Translations under genes and position numbers: made by a program
In this document: positions 16,727 through 26,544 of the stretch, in pieces
How positions within the stretch are numbered: the first letter of the stretch is position 1
How the letters are laid out: each line of letters opens with the position of its first letter
DNA from: Dictyobacter arantiisoli
GTDB taxonomy: Bacteria > Chloroflexota > Ktedonobacteria > Ktedonobacterales > Ktedonobacteraceae
Direction of reading: 5' to 3'
DNA length: 64,000 nucleotides
Assembly: GCF_008326305.1 (NCBI RefSeq)
Contig: NZ_BIXY01000007.1
Coordinates: 55,143 to 119,142, forward strand
Notes under the pieces: model-generated
Seen by the model: the letters and a program-made list of their open reading frames with translations, nothing else
Told to the model about the DNA's origin: nothing
The model's database searches: none

Positions 16727-18145
16727 CTACAAGCGGGATTGAACACGCACCAGTTTGCGCTCACCACCCCTGGTAATACCGGCGAGAGCACGAATGGCGT
16801 CGATGGTCTCCGGTGCGTTGCGCACGAACTCGACACGCGCTGGAGATAGCTTTGCTTTGAATTCTTCAACCGTGATATCGTCCAGGAAGCGTACGCCATC
16901 GTTATCCAACATCACCCGTGGCAGCAGGATCAGATCAGAGCGCTCGCTAGACTCGAAAATGGCATCCAGTACGTCCTGTCCGCAGAGCAGACCGGCGACG
17001 GTGATGCCTTCACCCCAGAACTTATTGACCACAGGCAAGAGTTGCACATCCAGATTCTCGATCTTTTCCATGTCTTGCACAAATTTAGCAATCACTGGCT
17101 CGGCCATGGTGCTCGTGACAATCGTGACATGCTTGTGCTCAGGCATCTGAGCTGGCAAACGGCGTTTGGTGCGGGCCCATTGGTCAATCAAGAAACGTGT
17201 CATCCCGACACCATTCTCGATCTGAGCATACAAGCCATAATGTTTGGCAGGTGGAAACTCACGCTCCGTGATAAAGTACCATTCATCCGAGAGATAGACA
17301 AAGGGATTACCGTCGGGATCGCTGGCTTCAAATTCACGCTGATAGGCTTCAAGCTTATCGACAATGGCCTCGGCCTCCTCACGCGTATGACGGCGCATGG
17401 ATGGCAGATTCTCGACCGGGAGCATGTTATTATATTTTGTCAGTCCTACTGGCACTGCCGAGATCGACTCTACAATCGGACGCAGGGCAGTTAGATCACG
17501 AATACTGCGATCCAGATATTCGCCATCGTTATAGTCGGGACAAAGCACCATCTGCGTATGACAGGTCAGGCCGATGCTTCCCAGGTGCTCAATATGCTCA
17601 AGAATCTCACCGGCGCGCGGTCCATCAACCATCTTGCGCCGCATATCGGGATCAGTAACATGAACAGAAACGTAGAGAGGAGTTAATTTCTGCTCATCGA
17701 GACGCTGCCAATCCTGTTCTTTCAAATTCGTCAGCGTCACAAAATTACCGAAGAGGAAGGAATAGCGATAATCGTCATCTTTTACATAGAGTGAAGAGCG
17801 CATCCCATGGGGCAAACCGTGCTGCGGAGCGAAGCGCTCAGGCAAGCCTTTGATAAAGCAGAACACGCATTTGTTTGCACAGATACGAATAAAGGGGCTT
17901 GGCTCATCGCCAAAGAGTACGCCAAGATTTTCATCAATGCCTTTTTTGACACGTACTTCATGCTGATCTTGCTGTCGATCATAGCCAATTAACAGCTCCT
18001 CGTCTGCGACGTAGAAGCGATAATCCACCAAATCTCGGATCACATTCCCATTGATGGAGCGAATCAAATCCCCTGGTTGTAAGCCTGCACGATCAGCAGG
18101 GCTTTCGGGCACTACCTCACGCACCCATCCATACATTTTTGGCAT
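16727..18145 (-). CDS. PDZ and radical-SAM protein of the DUF512 family
   Basis: A 472-residue iron-sulfur protein. Residues about 5-70 are a PDZ-like domain (ESPADRAGLQPGDLIRSING). A CANKCVFC motif (CX3CX2C, about residue 94) binds the 4Fe-4S cluster of radical SAM enzymes; the radical SAM barrel and the DUF512 C-terminal region follow (VPVGLTKYN, FLDDITVEEF). The family occurs in Firmicutes, Chloroflexota and cyanobacteria and its reaction is not known to me. The ATG has AAGGA about 9 bp upstream. A terminator begins one base after the stop. Confidence 0.85.
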   Translation of the reverse strand: MPKMYGWVREVVPESPADRAGLQPGDLIRSINGNVIRDLVDYRFYVADEELLIGYDRQQDQHEVRVKKGIDENLGVLFGDEPSPFIRICANKCVFCFIKGLPERFAPQHGLPHGMRSSLYVKDDDYRYSFLFGNFVTLTNLKEQDWQRLDEQKLTPLYVSVHVTDPDMRRKMVDGPRAGEILEHIEHLGSIGLTCHTQMVLCPDYNDGEYLDRSIRDLTALRPIVESISAVPVGLTKYNNMLPVENLPSMRRHTREEAEAIVDKLEAYQREFEASDPDGNPFVYLSDEWYFITEREFPPAKHYGLYAQIENGVGMTRFLIDQWARTKRRLPAQMPEHKHVTIVTSTMAEPVIAKFVQDMEKIENLDVQLLPVVNKFWGEGITVAGLLCGQDVLDAIFESSERSDLILLPRVMLDNDGVRFLDDITVEEFKAKLSPARVEFVRNAPETIDAIRALAGITRGGERKLVRVQSRL

Positions 18146-18874
18146 TGGTTCATATCCTTAAAAAAAGAGAGGGGAAAAAGGGACAGCCTGTGGTTTGCTA
18201 TCCGATAAACTTCTAGCTATCCCGCAATTATAGCTTCTTAGCCGCTGAACGTCAAATTTTGGGGATTTAAACCATTGCCTCCCGCGGCGGCAGCTGCGAG
18301 AAGAGGAGGGGATGGGGACTGCGTTCCATAGGTGCGAACAGAAGCGGGATTGTTAAGGGTGCAACCCTTAACCTGGGGCCCGGGGCTGTGCCCCGGTCTC
18401 TCACCTCCCTCTCGCCGCCGCGTGCGGTGGCGAAGAAAAGAAGAAAAAGAGGTATTTGGGGACTGCGTTCCCCCTGCGCTCCCTGCGTGAGATTTTCAAA
18501 ACTCGTCGCTTTACCTCTTTACAAATGTCTGGTGTTTTATGGTATGCTTTGTAGAGTAAATTAGTAAAGAGATTCAGGATTGCAACTTATTATGAGTAAC
18601 TAAGACATTTCCTACCTAACATAATTAACCCCATATCCATCCGCAAGACGGCATGGAAACACGTCATAAGATGTCAATTATCGTCTCGGATAATGAAGAC
18701 AGTTGATACGAAGCAACTTTATTGAAGACTAGTTTTGTGCTTCAATCCGCCAGATAGCAAACAGCCTTACAACTATGTGCATGATAGGGATTGTATGCAA
18801 TCACCCTGGGATCATTCTGCCTGTCTGGCAGCTTCTATGTAGTGCATTACACTAACTCCAGCTGGAGGTTTCCT
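18146..18874. other. 730-bp spacer with GC-rich hairpins
   Basis: No gene is seen. Around 18290-18490 the DNA is GC-rich and contains two strong small hairpins (GTTAAGGGT-GC-AACCCTTAAC and CCCGGGGC-TGT-GCCCCGG) and the word GGGGACTGCGTTCC twice (18314 and 18461), so it is probably a decayed repeat element. The following 300 bp are AT-richer and should hold the promoter of the ABC genes. Confidence 0.5.
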
Positions 18875-20674
18875 TTGTTAGCTAAACGCGAGTTCACTGT
18901 TGCCAACACATACCACTACAACTGGTCCAGTCCGATGCGCTGGATTATCTCTCATTTATTACAATATCGCTTTCTTTTCCTTGGTTTCGCTTTGCTCTGT
19001 ATTGTCAATAATATCTTTGCTGCATCAACCTCATTATTCATAGGTAGAGCTTTTGATGCTGTACTTCAAAAAAATACAGCACTACAGCAATTAGGGATGA
19101 TTACGCTTGCGATGCTGATCGTCATTACGATGCAGGGTTGCTGCGATCTGGGCGCACGCCTGACGGCTGAGATGCTGAGCAAGCGTTTTGCACGTGACGC
19201 ACGCGAAGAACTGTATACCAATCTGCTGGGCAAGAGCCAGACGTTCCATAATCGGCAGCGCGTCGGGGATATTATGGCCCGCGCTTCAAATGATATGACT
19301 CAGCTCAGCGATATGATGTCGCCGGGCATTGATACGATCATGGATTCCTTTTCGAGCCTGTTCATGAGTGTTCTTTTCATTGGCCTGCTGAATCCACAGT
19401 TGCTCCTGGTTCCGATCCTGTATGTGATCGTGTTTCTGGTTGCGCTGCGCTTTTATGCACGCCAACTTGGTCCCGTGGCAGTTAATCTACGTGAGGAGTT
19501 TGGACAAACCAATGCAGTACTTACGGAGTCGGTGAATGGTATTGAGGTTGTGAAGGCTACAGCACAGGAGCCACAGGAGATACATAAGTTTGTGACCCGT
19601 GCCAGCCGTTACCGCGACTTCTATGTACAAAACGGTAAGATCCATGGGCGTTATCTGCCAACCTTATTACTTGGTATCGCGCTGGCGCTGGCCTTCTTGC
19701 ATGGACTATATCTGTACTCGCATCATGAGATTTCTCTGGGTATGCTGGTGACGTTTATGAGCCTGATGACCTATTTGCGTTACGTTACCTATATGTCTAC
19801 CTGGAGCTTTAGCCTGCTACGCCTGGGCGTGGCTGGCGCGGAACGCATTATCAGCCTGCTTAAAGAGGAGACTGAACTGGATGCGAATATGGGCGGTCAT
19901 AAGGAAGAGATGCGGGGAGATGTGGTTTTTGAGCATGTGACCTTTAGCTATGGCTCGACACCGATCCTTAAGGATATCTCGTTCCATGCACGTCCAGGTC
20001 AGACAATTGCGATCGTGGGACAGACGGGCGCGGGCAAGAGTACCCTGACTAAACTGGTGAATCGCATTTATGATGTGGATACCGGGCGTGTGCTGATCGA
20101 TGGCGTCGATGTACGGGATTGGGATATGGATGCTTTGCGCTCACAAATCTCGACGATAGAACAGGATGTCTTTCTATTTTCGCGTACAATCGCTGAGAAT
20201 ATTAGCTATGGCCTGGGCTCAAAAGCGGATCAGTCGGCCATCGAGGTGGCGGCACGCGATGCGCAGGCCGATGAGTTTATCCAGAGCTTCCCACAGGGCT
20301 ATGAGACAGAGATTGGTGAACGTGGCGTGACACTTTCCGGTGGTCAGCGTCAGCGTCTGGCTATTGCCCGCGCTCTGCTGACCGATCCACGTATTCTGGT
20401 ATTGGATGATTCGACCAGCGCCATCGATAGCGCCACGGAAGATGAGATCCAGAAGGCCATTCACCGTATCCTGGAGGGACGCACAACACTGCTGATCACA
20501 CCACGTATCTCACAGATCCGCTGGGCCGATAGCATCCTGGTATTGCGTAAAGGTGAATTGATTGATCAGGGCTCGCATGAAGAGCTTCTGGCACGCTGTG
20601 AGACCTATCGCCGGATCTTCTCACACTATGATGCAGCCCTTCCCGCGTCCGTTGGCGGCGTAGAGCACGATTAG
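18875..20674 (+). CDS. ABC exporter half with degenerate ATP site
   Basis: A 600-residue exporter half: six membrane helices (about residues 25-310) and an ATPase domain. Walker A (GQTGAGKST, about 381) and signature (LSGGQRQRLAIARA, about 486) are normal, but Walker B ends LVLDD with Asp in place of the catalytic Glu, and the switch region is ITPRIS with Pro in place of His. This subunit therefore cannot form an active site around its own Walker motifs. It pairs with the next gene, as in TM287/288, BmrCD or TmrAB. I chose the TTG at 18875 because GGAGG lies 6 bp upstream; an ATG at 18935 lacks a ribosome site and an upstream TTG at 18791 is less likely. Substrate unknown; drugs or lipids are typical. 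Confidence 0.85.
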   Translation: MLAKREFTVANTYHYNWSSPMRWIISHLLQYRFLFLGFALLCIVNNIFAASTSLFIGRAFDAVLQKNTALQQLGMITLAMLIVITMQGCCDLGARLTAEMLSKRFARDAREELYTNLLGKSQTFHNRQRVGDIMARASNDMTQLSDMMSPGIDTIMDSFSSLFMSVLFIGLLNPQLLLVPILYVIVFLVALRFYARQLGPVAVNLREEFGQTNAVLTESVNGIEVVKATAQEPQEIHKFVTRASRYRDFYVQNGKIHGRYLPTLLLGIALALAFLHGLYLYSHHEISLGMLVTFMSLMTYLRYVTYMSTWSFSLLRLGVAGAERIISLLKEETELDANMGGHKEEMRGDVVFEHVTFSYGSTPILKDISFHARPGQTIAIVGQTGAGKSTLTKLVNRIYDVDTGRVLIDGVDVRDWDMDALRSQISTIEQDVFLFSRTIAENISYGLGSKADQSAIEVAARDAQADEFIQSFPQGYETEIGERGVTLSGGQRQRLAIARALLTDPRILVLDDSTSAIDSATEDEIQKAIHRILEGRTTLLITPRISQIRWADSILVLRKGELIDQGSHEELLARCETYRRIFSHYDAALPASVGGVEHD

Positions 20675-20697
20675 GCATTGGAGAAAGGAATTTCAGC

Positions 20698-22545
20698 ATG
20701 GGTTTTATCATGGAGGGCCTGGACGCGGAGGCCTACGACCGTACGTATTCCGATGGTCATTTGATCAAGCGCATTATTGGCTACTTTAAGCCCAAGTTAC
20801 CCTTGATGATTACGATTACGATCCTGATTGTGTTCAATGCAGGCCTGGATACGGCATTCCCGCTTCTGGTCTCCAACAGTATCGATACACTATCCAGTAC
20901 ACACGCCTTTCAGACGGCGGTGATCATCGTTGGCTTTATTCTTTGTTCCAGCGTGCTATCCTGGACCTGTAATCTCTTTCGGCAACGCTTTACCGCCCGC
21001 TCGGTCGGTGATGTAGTGCTCCATTTGCGCAAGGATGCCTTTACTGCTGTCATGTCCAGAGATATGTCCTTCTTTGATGAGTTCTCTTCGGGCAAGATTG
21101 TCAGTCGGGTAACATCGGATACCGAGAGTTTCGCGACCGTGGTCACCTTGACGCTGAACCTGCTCAGCCAGGTCCTACTCTATGTCCTGATTGTAGTGGT
21201 GCTCTTCTTCCGTAACTATCAGTTGGCCTTGATGACACTGACAATCATGCCAGCGATCATTGGGGTCGCGCTCGGCTTCCGGGTCGTTGCCAGACGCTTT
21301 ACACGCCGGGCTCAACGCTCGCTGGCCCGCGTGAATTCCAATGTACAGGAGATTGTGAGCGGCATTACCATTGCCAAGAACTTCCGCCAGGAACAAAATA
21401 TGTATGATGAGTTCAAACAGATCAATGCTCAATCATACTACGTCAACCTGCGCTCAGGCTTCCTCTACAATGGTATCTTTCCTGTCCTGGTCTTTATCGC
21501 TAATATTGGTACCACGATTATAGTCTACTTCGGCGGCCATAGCGTGCTGGGAGGCGTGATTTCGGCGGGCGAATGGTTCCTGTTTGTGCAAAGTTTAAGC
21601 TTGCTCTGGCAACCACTCACCAGCATCGCATCCTTCTGGAGTCAGTTCCAGTTAGGCCTGGCCGCCAGCGAGCGTGTCTTTGCCCTGCTGGATGCCGAGC
21701 CACGCATCCAACAGACCGGACACGAAACGGTCGGACAGATCAAGGGCGAGATCACCTTCAAGCAGCTTTTATTCAGCTATGATCAGCGTCAAACGGTGCT
21801 GAAAGACTTTAGCCTGACTATCAAGGCCGGTGAGACTATCGCCTTTGTCGGTCATACAGGTGCGGGAAAATCGAGTATCGGGAAACTGATCTCGCGCTTC
21901 TACGAGTTCCAGGGCGGCAAGATTTTGATCGATGGCCGCGATATCCGCACGTTAGATCTGGCGCAATATCATGCCCGTCTCGGCATTGTGCCACAATCGC
22001 CCTTCCTCTTCTCAGGAACCGTAGCAGACAATATTCGCTATGCCCGGCCCACAGCCACGGATGCCGAGGTCTATGCTATCGCGCAGCAGATCGGTAACGG
22101 AGACTGGATTGAAGCACTCCCTGAGGGATTAGAGACGCTGGTAGGCGAAACTGGACGCTCCCTTTCTATGGGACAACGCCAGTTGGTAGCGCTGGCCCGC
22201 GTCCTCCTGCAAGATCCCGCTATTCTGATCATGGATGAGGCTACAGCCAGCGTTGATCCACTGACCGAGGCACAAATTCAAGAAGGATTGGATGTTATTC
22301 TGAAACAGCGCACCGCTATTGTGATCGCGCACCGCCTGTCCACCATCAAGCACGCCAACCGCATCATCGTGCTCGACGGCGGACGCATCGCCGAAGAAGG
22401 AAGCCATGAGGATTTGATGCGTCGCGGAGGACATTATTCGGACCTCTACAATACCTACTTCCGGCATCAATCGCCGGACTATAAACCGGGCGAAGGCTTT
22501 ATCCCTGTGCGTGATCCCAACATGCAGGCCCCCTCGACCAGATAG
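20698..22545 (+). CDS. ABC exporter half with active ATP site
   Basis: A 615-residue partner of the preceding protein. Six membrane helices are followed by an ATPase domain with normal Walker A (GHTGAGKSS, about 384), Walker B (ILIMDEATA) and switch His (IAHRLST), but a non-consensus signature LSMGQ where LSGGQ is usual. The odd signature faces the degenerate Walker motifs of the first subunit in a heterodimer, so all defects fall in one composite site. Only 23 bp separate the genes and AAAGGA precedes the ATG, which indicates one operon. A hairpin element just after the stop could end transcription. Confidence 0.9.
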   Translation: MGFIMEGLDAEAYDRTYSDGHLIKRIIGYFKPKLPLMITITILIVFNAGLDTAFPLLVSNSIDTLSSTHAFQTAVIIVGFILCSSVLSWTCNLFRQRFTARSVGDVVLHLRKDAFTAVMSRDMSFFDEFSSGKIVSRVTSDTESFATVVTLTLNLLSQVLLYVLIVVVLFFRNYQLALMTLTIMPAIIGVALGFRVVARRFTRRAQRSLARVNSNVQEIVSGITIAKNFRQEQNMYDEFKQINAQSYYVNLRSGFLYNGIFPVLVFIANIGTTIIVYFGGHSVLGGVISAGEWFLFVQSLSLLWQPLTSIASFWSQFQLGLAASERVFALLDAEPRIQQTGHETVGQIKGEITFKQLLFSYDQRQTVLKDFSLTIKAGETIAFVGHTGAGKSSIGKLISRFYEFQGGKILIDGRDIRTLDLAQYHARLGIVPQSPFLFSGTVADNIRYARPTATDAEVYAIAQQIGNGDWIEALPEGLETLVGETGRSLSMGQRQLVALARVLLQDPAILIMDEATASVDPLTEAQIQEGLDVILKQRTAIVIAHRLSTIKHANRIIVLDGGRIAEEGSHEDLMRRGGHYSDLYNTYFRHQSPDYKPGEGFIPVRDPNMQAPSTR

Positions 22546-22549
22546 GATT

Positions 22550-22650
22550 TCCGCACCAATGCCGCTCCAAAGGGTTTATAATGGGATGCAGAGAATGTGC
22601 CTGGCACGTTCTCTGCATCCCATTATAAACAGGGCACCCTGCAAGCCTGC
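22550..22650. repeat. Variable-hairpin element, copy G
   Basis: Stem of 27 bp with 3-nt loop CTG at 22574-22630; the only non-Watson-Crick pair is T opposite G. Left flank CCGCACCAATGCCGCTCC and right flank AGGGCACCCTGC-AAGC-CTGC are degenerate forms of the flanks of copy A. Stem sequence is unrelated to the other copies. It lies right after the ABC operon. Confidence 0.55.
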
Positions 22651-22830
22651 TAATGGAAAAATGAAAATTGTATTGATGGACATTTATGGTAAAAATGACC
22701 TCAATCAGACGTGTGAATAGTCATAACAAAGAAGCATTGTGTCACGGATTTGCAGCTTTAGCGCGTTAAAGCATTTATAGCTATTCTTCTCTACCATCAC
22801 TACGATACAATTGGCACAAAGGGGTCCTTC

Positions 22831-24543
22831 ATGGGAACACCATCAACACCATCACTATCACCATTACCTTCAGGCGGGGAGCGCTTTAAGCGTGGTGCGC
22901 TGGCTGGCCTGCTAGCGGGCATTCTGGCATCCTTGATCATGCTCTTGCTCAGTCTGACTATCGGCAGCACATCGCTACCGGAAGCCCTGGGATCGAGCAT
23001 CGCGCAAACATTGCCACTCCCTATCTTTAGCTATCTCCACGATCTTTTAGGCGTCGATGCCAAGCGTTATTTATTCGCCATTATCCTGATTGGACAATGT
23101 CTGGTCTTCGCCCTCTTTGGAGGACTCTGCAACCTTTTCGTAGATCGCCTGAAGTTTGGACAGTGGCGCGACGAGCAGGGAGATCTTTCATACAGCACCG
23201 GCCTGACATTATCGGGCATTCTCTGGCTCTTCAGTGGACTGATCTTTCTACCATTGACCGGTTCTGGTGTCTTTGGCTCGCAACTCCCCACAGGCGTATC
23301 CAGCACCATGGCATCCCTGGCACTCACCGGCATCGCCTTCGGCCTGATCTTTATCCTGATCCATAACTGGCTGGTCTGGCGCTCCCTGCGGCTCAATAAC
23401 GCAGCAGGGGATAGCGAAACAGCGGCCATGCTGGCGGAGAAACAGGCGCAGCGTCGCTCACTGATTCGTAATGGATTAGTGGTACTCGGTCTGGGAACCT
23501 TTGGGGTCGCCGCCTGGCGCTTTATCGTAAGTTCCAGCGGCCTGGGAAGCGGGAGCAGCGCCGCTGATCCACAGCTACAGGGTACATTAATCCAAAACTA
23601 TCAGGCAAAAATATCGCCACCGCCCGTACCCGAATATGGCACCCTCTCAACGGTGAAGGGGCTTACACCCGAAGTCACAGCCAATACCAACTTTTATACT
23701 GTCTCGAAAAACTTCGTCTCCGATCCAACGGTCAATGGGCAAACCTGGAAACTAACGGTGGATGGGCAGATCACCCAACCTTTTACCATGACCTATAACG
23801 AGATCGCGGCCATGCCGATGCATTCCCAAACCGAGACGATGATGTGCATCAGTAACGAGGTTGGCGGCAACTATATGAGCAACGCAAAGTGGGATGGCAT
23901 TGCGCTGAAAGATTTGCTACAGCGCGCTGGCAGCATCAAGCCAGGAGCCACCAAGGTTGTCCTCTATGCCGCGGATGGCTATAGTGACAGTATCCATCTC
24001 TCCAAAGCCCTGGAGCCAACCACCATGGTCGCGCTCCGTATGAACGGCGTCACCTTACCTAACAATCATGGTTATCCCGCACGCCTGCTTGTGCCTGGCA
24101 TCTATGGCATGAAACACGTCAAATGGATTGAGCGTATAGAGGTCGTCAACACCGATTATCAGGGCTACTGGCAACAAAACGGTTGGAGCGATCCCGCTCC
24201 TATCAAAATGACCTCGCGCATCGACACACCCGCTAATGGAGCACAGATCAGCGCTAATCAGCCAACCTATATCGCAGGCATTGCCTTCGCCAGCAATAAA
24301 GGCATCAGTCAGGTAGATGTCAGCATGGATAGCGGTCAACACTGGCAAAAAGCGTTGCTCAAAAAACCACTTTCTGATCTCACCTGGGTCTTATGGGAAG
24401 TACCCTGGCAGCCTAAAGCAGGTAGCCATCAGATCGTCGTGCGTGCCATCGATTTGCAGGGCAATGTACAATCTCCACTCTCCGCCGCCCCCTTGCCGAA
24501 TGGCTCGTCGGGCTATCACACCATCAAGGTCACCGCCAATTAA
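22831..24543 (+). CDS. Membrane-anchored sulfite-oxidase-type molybdoenzyme
   Basis: A 570-residue fusion. Residues about 20-230 hold five hydrophobic segments; after a linker, residues about 280-460 are the molybdopterin domain of the sulfite oxidase family, with the likely molybdenum Cys in MMCISNEVGG and the conserved HLSKALEPTTM, NNHGYPARLLVPG and KWIERI segments. Residues about 475-570 are the immunoglobulin-like dimerisation domain (SRIDTPANG, SMDSGQHWQKA, WEVPWQPKAG). The catalytic part would face outside. The substrate (sulfite, nitrate, or oxidised methionine as for MsrP) cannot be told. Start ATG follows AAGGGG. It converges with the YtkA-like gene. Confidence 0.85.
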   Translation: MGTPSTPSLSPLPSGGERFKRGALAGLLAGILASLIMLLLSLTIGSTSLPEALGSSIAQTLPLPIFSYLHDLLGVDAKRYLFAIILIGQCLVFALFGGLCNLFVDRLKFGQWRDEQGDLSYSTGLTLSGILWLFSGLIFLPLTGSGVFGSQLPTGVSSTMASLALTGIAFGLIFILIHNWLVWRSLRLNNAAGDSETAAMLAEKQAQRRSLIRNGLVVLGLGTFGVAAWRFIVSSSGLGSGSSAADPQLQGTLIQNYQAKISPPPVPEYGTLSTVKGLTPEVTANTNFYTVSKNFVSDPTVNGQTWKLTVDGQITQPFTMTYNEIAAMPMHSQTETMMCISNEVGGNYMSNAKWDGIALKDLLQRAGSIKPGATKVVLYAADGYSDSIHLSKALEPTTMVALRMNGVTLPNNHGYPARLLVPGIYGMKHVKWIERIEVVNTDYQGYWQQNGWSDPAPIKMTSRIDTPANGAQISANQPTYIAGIAFASNKGISQVDVSMDSGQHWQKALLKKPLSDLTWVLWEVPWQPKAGSHQIVVRAIDLQGNVQSPLSAAPLPNGSSGYHTIKVTAN

Positions 24544-24607
24544 CATCCCATCCAATGACCACCCGTTGATCGGTCTGTATGGGATAGGTTGTGTTACGCC
24601 TTTGCAA

Positions 24608-25048
24608 CTACGAGTTGGCAACGGTGACATCGAAGGAAGTTGATTGTACTGGCTGACCCGGCATAGCAATAGCAATATGAACCGCCCAGGACCCACTCAT
24701 CGAAAACTGGTATGTTCCTCGATACATACCAGATGCTTGGGATTGGGCGGTCACTGTGTCTGTGCCCATGTCCATCGTGAGCATAGAGATAGCCAGGGTG
24801 ACGTGGGCGTTATCGATGGATTGCTGCGTCTCTTTGTTAATGATATGTACTGTGAGTGCGGCTACTTGCGCGACATGGGGCGGATTAGGATTAACGCTAA
24901 ACGAGATTTGATACGGGCCCGCCTGCGCAACCTGTACCGTGGCGCTGGTAGGCGGCGGGAATAACGAATCCAGCGAGGTCGCCAGCACGGTGAATAATAT
25001 CAGCAGGGCAATGCCCAGCATGAGTATTAAAAGTTGTCGTCTTTTCAT
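24608..25048 (-). CDS. YtkA-like exported protein
   Basis: A 146-residue protein with one N-terminal hydrophobic segment (about residues 6-28) acting as anchor or signal, then a single beta-sandwich typical of the YtkA-like/FixH group: YQISFSVNPNPPHVAQVAALTV, in which the part up to PPHVAQ is visible, MLTMDMG and MYRGTYQFSMSGSWAVHI. Related proteins assist metal or oxidase assembly, but no partner gene is here. It ends 64 bp from the end of the molybdoenzyme gene on the other strand. No strong ribosome site precedes the ATG. Confidence 0.7.
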   Translation of the reverse strand: MKRRQLLILMLGIALLILFTVLATSLDSLFPPPTSATVQVAQAGPYQISFSVNPNPPHVAQVAALTVHIINKETQQSIDNAHVTLAISMLTMDMGTDTVTAQSQASGMYRGTYQFSMSGSWAVHIAIAMPGQPVQSTSFDVTVANS

Positions 25049-25618
25049 ATAATCTTTATTAGAGGATCATTGACTAACAATCTACTAATCCACAGGTTGC
25101 CTTATTAAGGATCATTGTAACGCACGTGTATTATAAGCGATGTGCCAGGCTCTCTACAACTATAATGGATAGCGGCACGGCTCTTTTGGACCAAAAACGA
25201 ACAGGGGGGATTTTTGCTGACAAAAGTAGAGCGTTTGCTGGTGGCGCACTCCAGCCTGCTGAAGTATAATAGCAATAACACCGTCAACTCCCAGAAAGGT
25301 ACGAAGAGGTGCTAGACACAAAGACAGTGCAGCTAAGGATCCTGAATATAGTAATTCTCTAAGGATGTGCTGTGCGTTTCTATCGCAAAAAGATTGCGAG
25401 CAGGTTTGATAATAGGAACGTGTAGAACAGCTTATTTGCTAGTCCAATCGATAGCACCTTCAGATGGATGTCCAAATGGCGAGAGCAAGAGCCAGGAGGC
25501 AAAAGACAGATCAGGGCCAACGGAATGCCAACCATATGGTCCCCAATTGCCATAGGTGTGCAGGAACTCATCTCCATTGCCTCAAGCCTCACCTCCCGCC
25601 TCCAGAATCGAGGAAGAA
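25049..25618. other. 570-bp spacer upstream of the sdh operon
   Basis: Frames here are short and lack ribosome sites. The stretch must contain divergent promoters for the YtkA-like gene and sdhCDAB, but I see no consensus -35/-10 pair that I would defend. Confidence 0.4.
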
Positions 25619-26005
25619 ATGTACAAAGGTCAATCTGGAATGTGGTCCTGGCTGTTTCACCGCATCTCAGGACTCGGTATCTTACTCTTTCTGTTTATTC
25701 ACATCGTCGATGTCTCTATGCTGAGCTTCGGACCCGATGTGTATAACCAGAGTGTGACGCTATTCGACTACTGGATTGTACGCTTGCTATCGCTGTCCTT
25801 AGTAGTAGCAGTCCTCTATCATGCATTTAACGGCGTGCGCATTATGGCTATCGACTTCTGGCGTAAGGGATCACGCTATCAGCGCGCCATGTTTGGCGCG
25901 GTACTGGTTCTGACCCTGGTCGTCTTCATTCCTGTTGCGTATATTATTATGCTACCCGCCCTTCACTGGCTCACACAGATGCCACACTCAACGGCTGGTC
26001 ATTAA
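25619..26005 (+). CDS. sdhC: Succinate dehydrogenase cytochrome b subunit
   Basis: A 128-residue membrane anchor of complex II that carries haem and the quinone site together with SdhD. Three membrane helices are visible: GLGILLFLFIHIVD (start SGMWSWLFHRISG, the usual family opening), the segment around LSLSLVVAVLYHAFNGVR and a last helix VLVLTLVVFIPVAYI. His residues in HIVD and YHAFNG are the likely haem ligand candidates. I chose the ATG at 25619, 5 bp after GAGG, because it gives the normal short N-terminus; an in-frame ATG 63 bp upstream would add a Pro/Ser stretch. Confidence 0.85.
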   Translation: MYKGQSGMWSWLFHRISGLGILLFLFIHIVDVSMLSFGPDVYNQSVTLFDYWIVRLLSLSLVVAVLYHAFNGVRIMAIDFWRKGSRYQRAMFGAVLVLTLVVFIPVAYIIMLPALHWLTQMPHSTAGH

Positions 26006-26101
26006 TGAAACATCCCACCCGGGATGCCATTACGCCGGGTACTCGTGATCAAAAATGCTGGTGCTATGATTGTATTGCTCACGATAAGGAGAAAAGTCTT
26101 T

Positions 26102-26521
26102 ATGCTGCGTATTTCAACTGGCCGTGGACCGCGACCTGCCATGGGAAGTAATTTTGAAACTTTTTCCTGGTATTATTTCCGCGTTTCTGGTGCAGTGCTA
26201 CTGATTATGGTGCTTGTGCATCTTTTTATCATGCACGTCTCCAATGATGTATCCTGCACAACCTATGCATTTGTCGCTGCTCGCTACAGCAATATCTTCT
26301 GGCGTGTTTTCGACTGGTTATTGCTAACCCTGGCTCTCACCCATGGGATGAATGGCCTGCGCATCTTCATTGATGATTATGTCCGCAAACCCGGGGCACG
26401 CATGTGGTTGATGTCAATCGCTGCCCTGCTGCTGCTGGTATTCTTTATGCTTGGAACGATTACCTTGATAACCTTCCAGCCCGTTACCAGCGCGCTTGGA
26501 GCACAATGTCTTCCCCGGTAA
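26102..26521 (+). CDS. sdhD: Succinate dehydrogenase membrane anchor subunit
   Basis: A 139-residue second anchor of complex II with three membrane helices: GAVLLIMVLVHLFIMHV, the segment around VFDWLLLTLALTHGMNGLR and the final IAALLLLVFFMLGTITL. The HGMNGLRIFIDDY motif matches the SdhD/SdhC anchor family; His in LTHGMNG is a candidate haem or quinone residue. The ATG at 26102 has AAGGAG 10 bp upstream. It lies 97 bp after sdhC and 23 bp before sdhA in the same operon. Confidence 0.82.
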   Translation: MLRISTGRGPRPAMGSNFETFSWYYFRVSGAVLLIMVLVHLFIMHVSNDVSCTTYAFVAARYSNIFWRVFDWLLLTLALTHGMNGLRIFIDDYVRKPGARMWLMSIAALLLLVFFMLGTITLITFQPVTSALGAQCLPR

Positions 26522-26544
26522 AAAAGTGTGAATGAGGATAAATT

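Noticed and set aside
18791..18874. N-terminal extension of the first ABC exporter subunit from an upstream TTG
   Set aside because: No ribosome site there; GGAGG stands 6 bp before the TTG at 18875 and the added residues match nothing in exporters.
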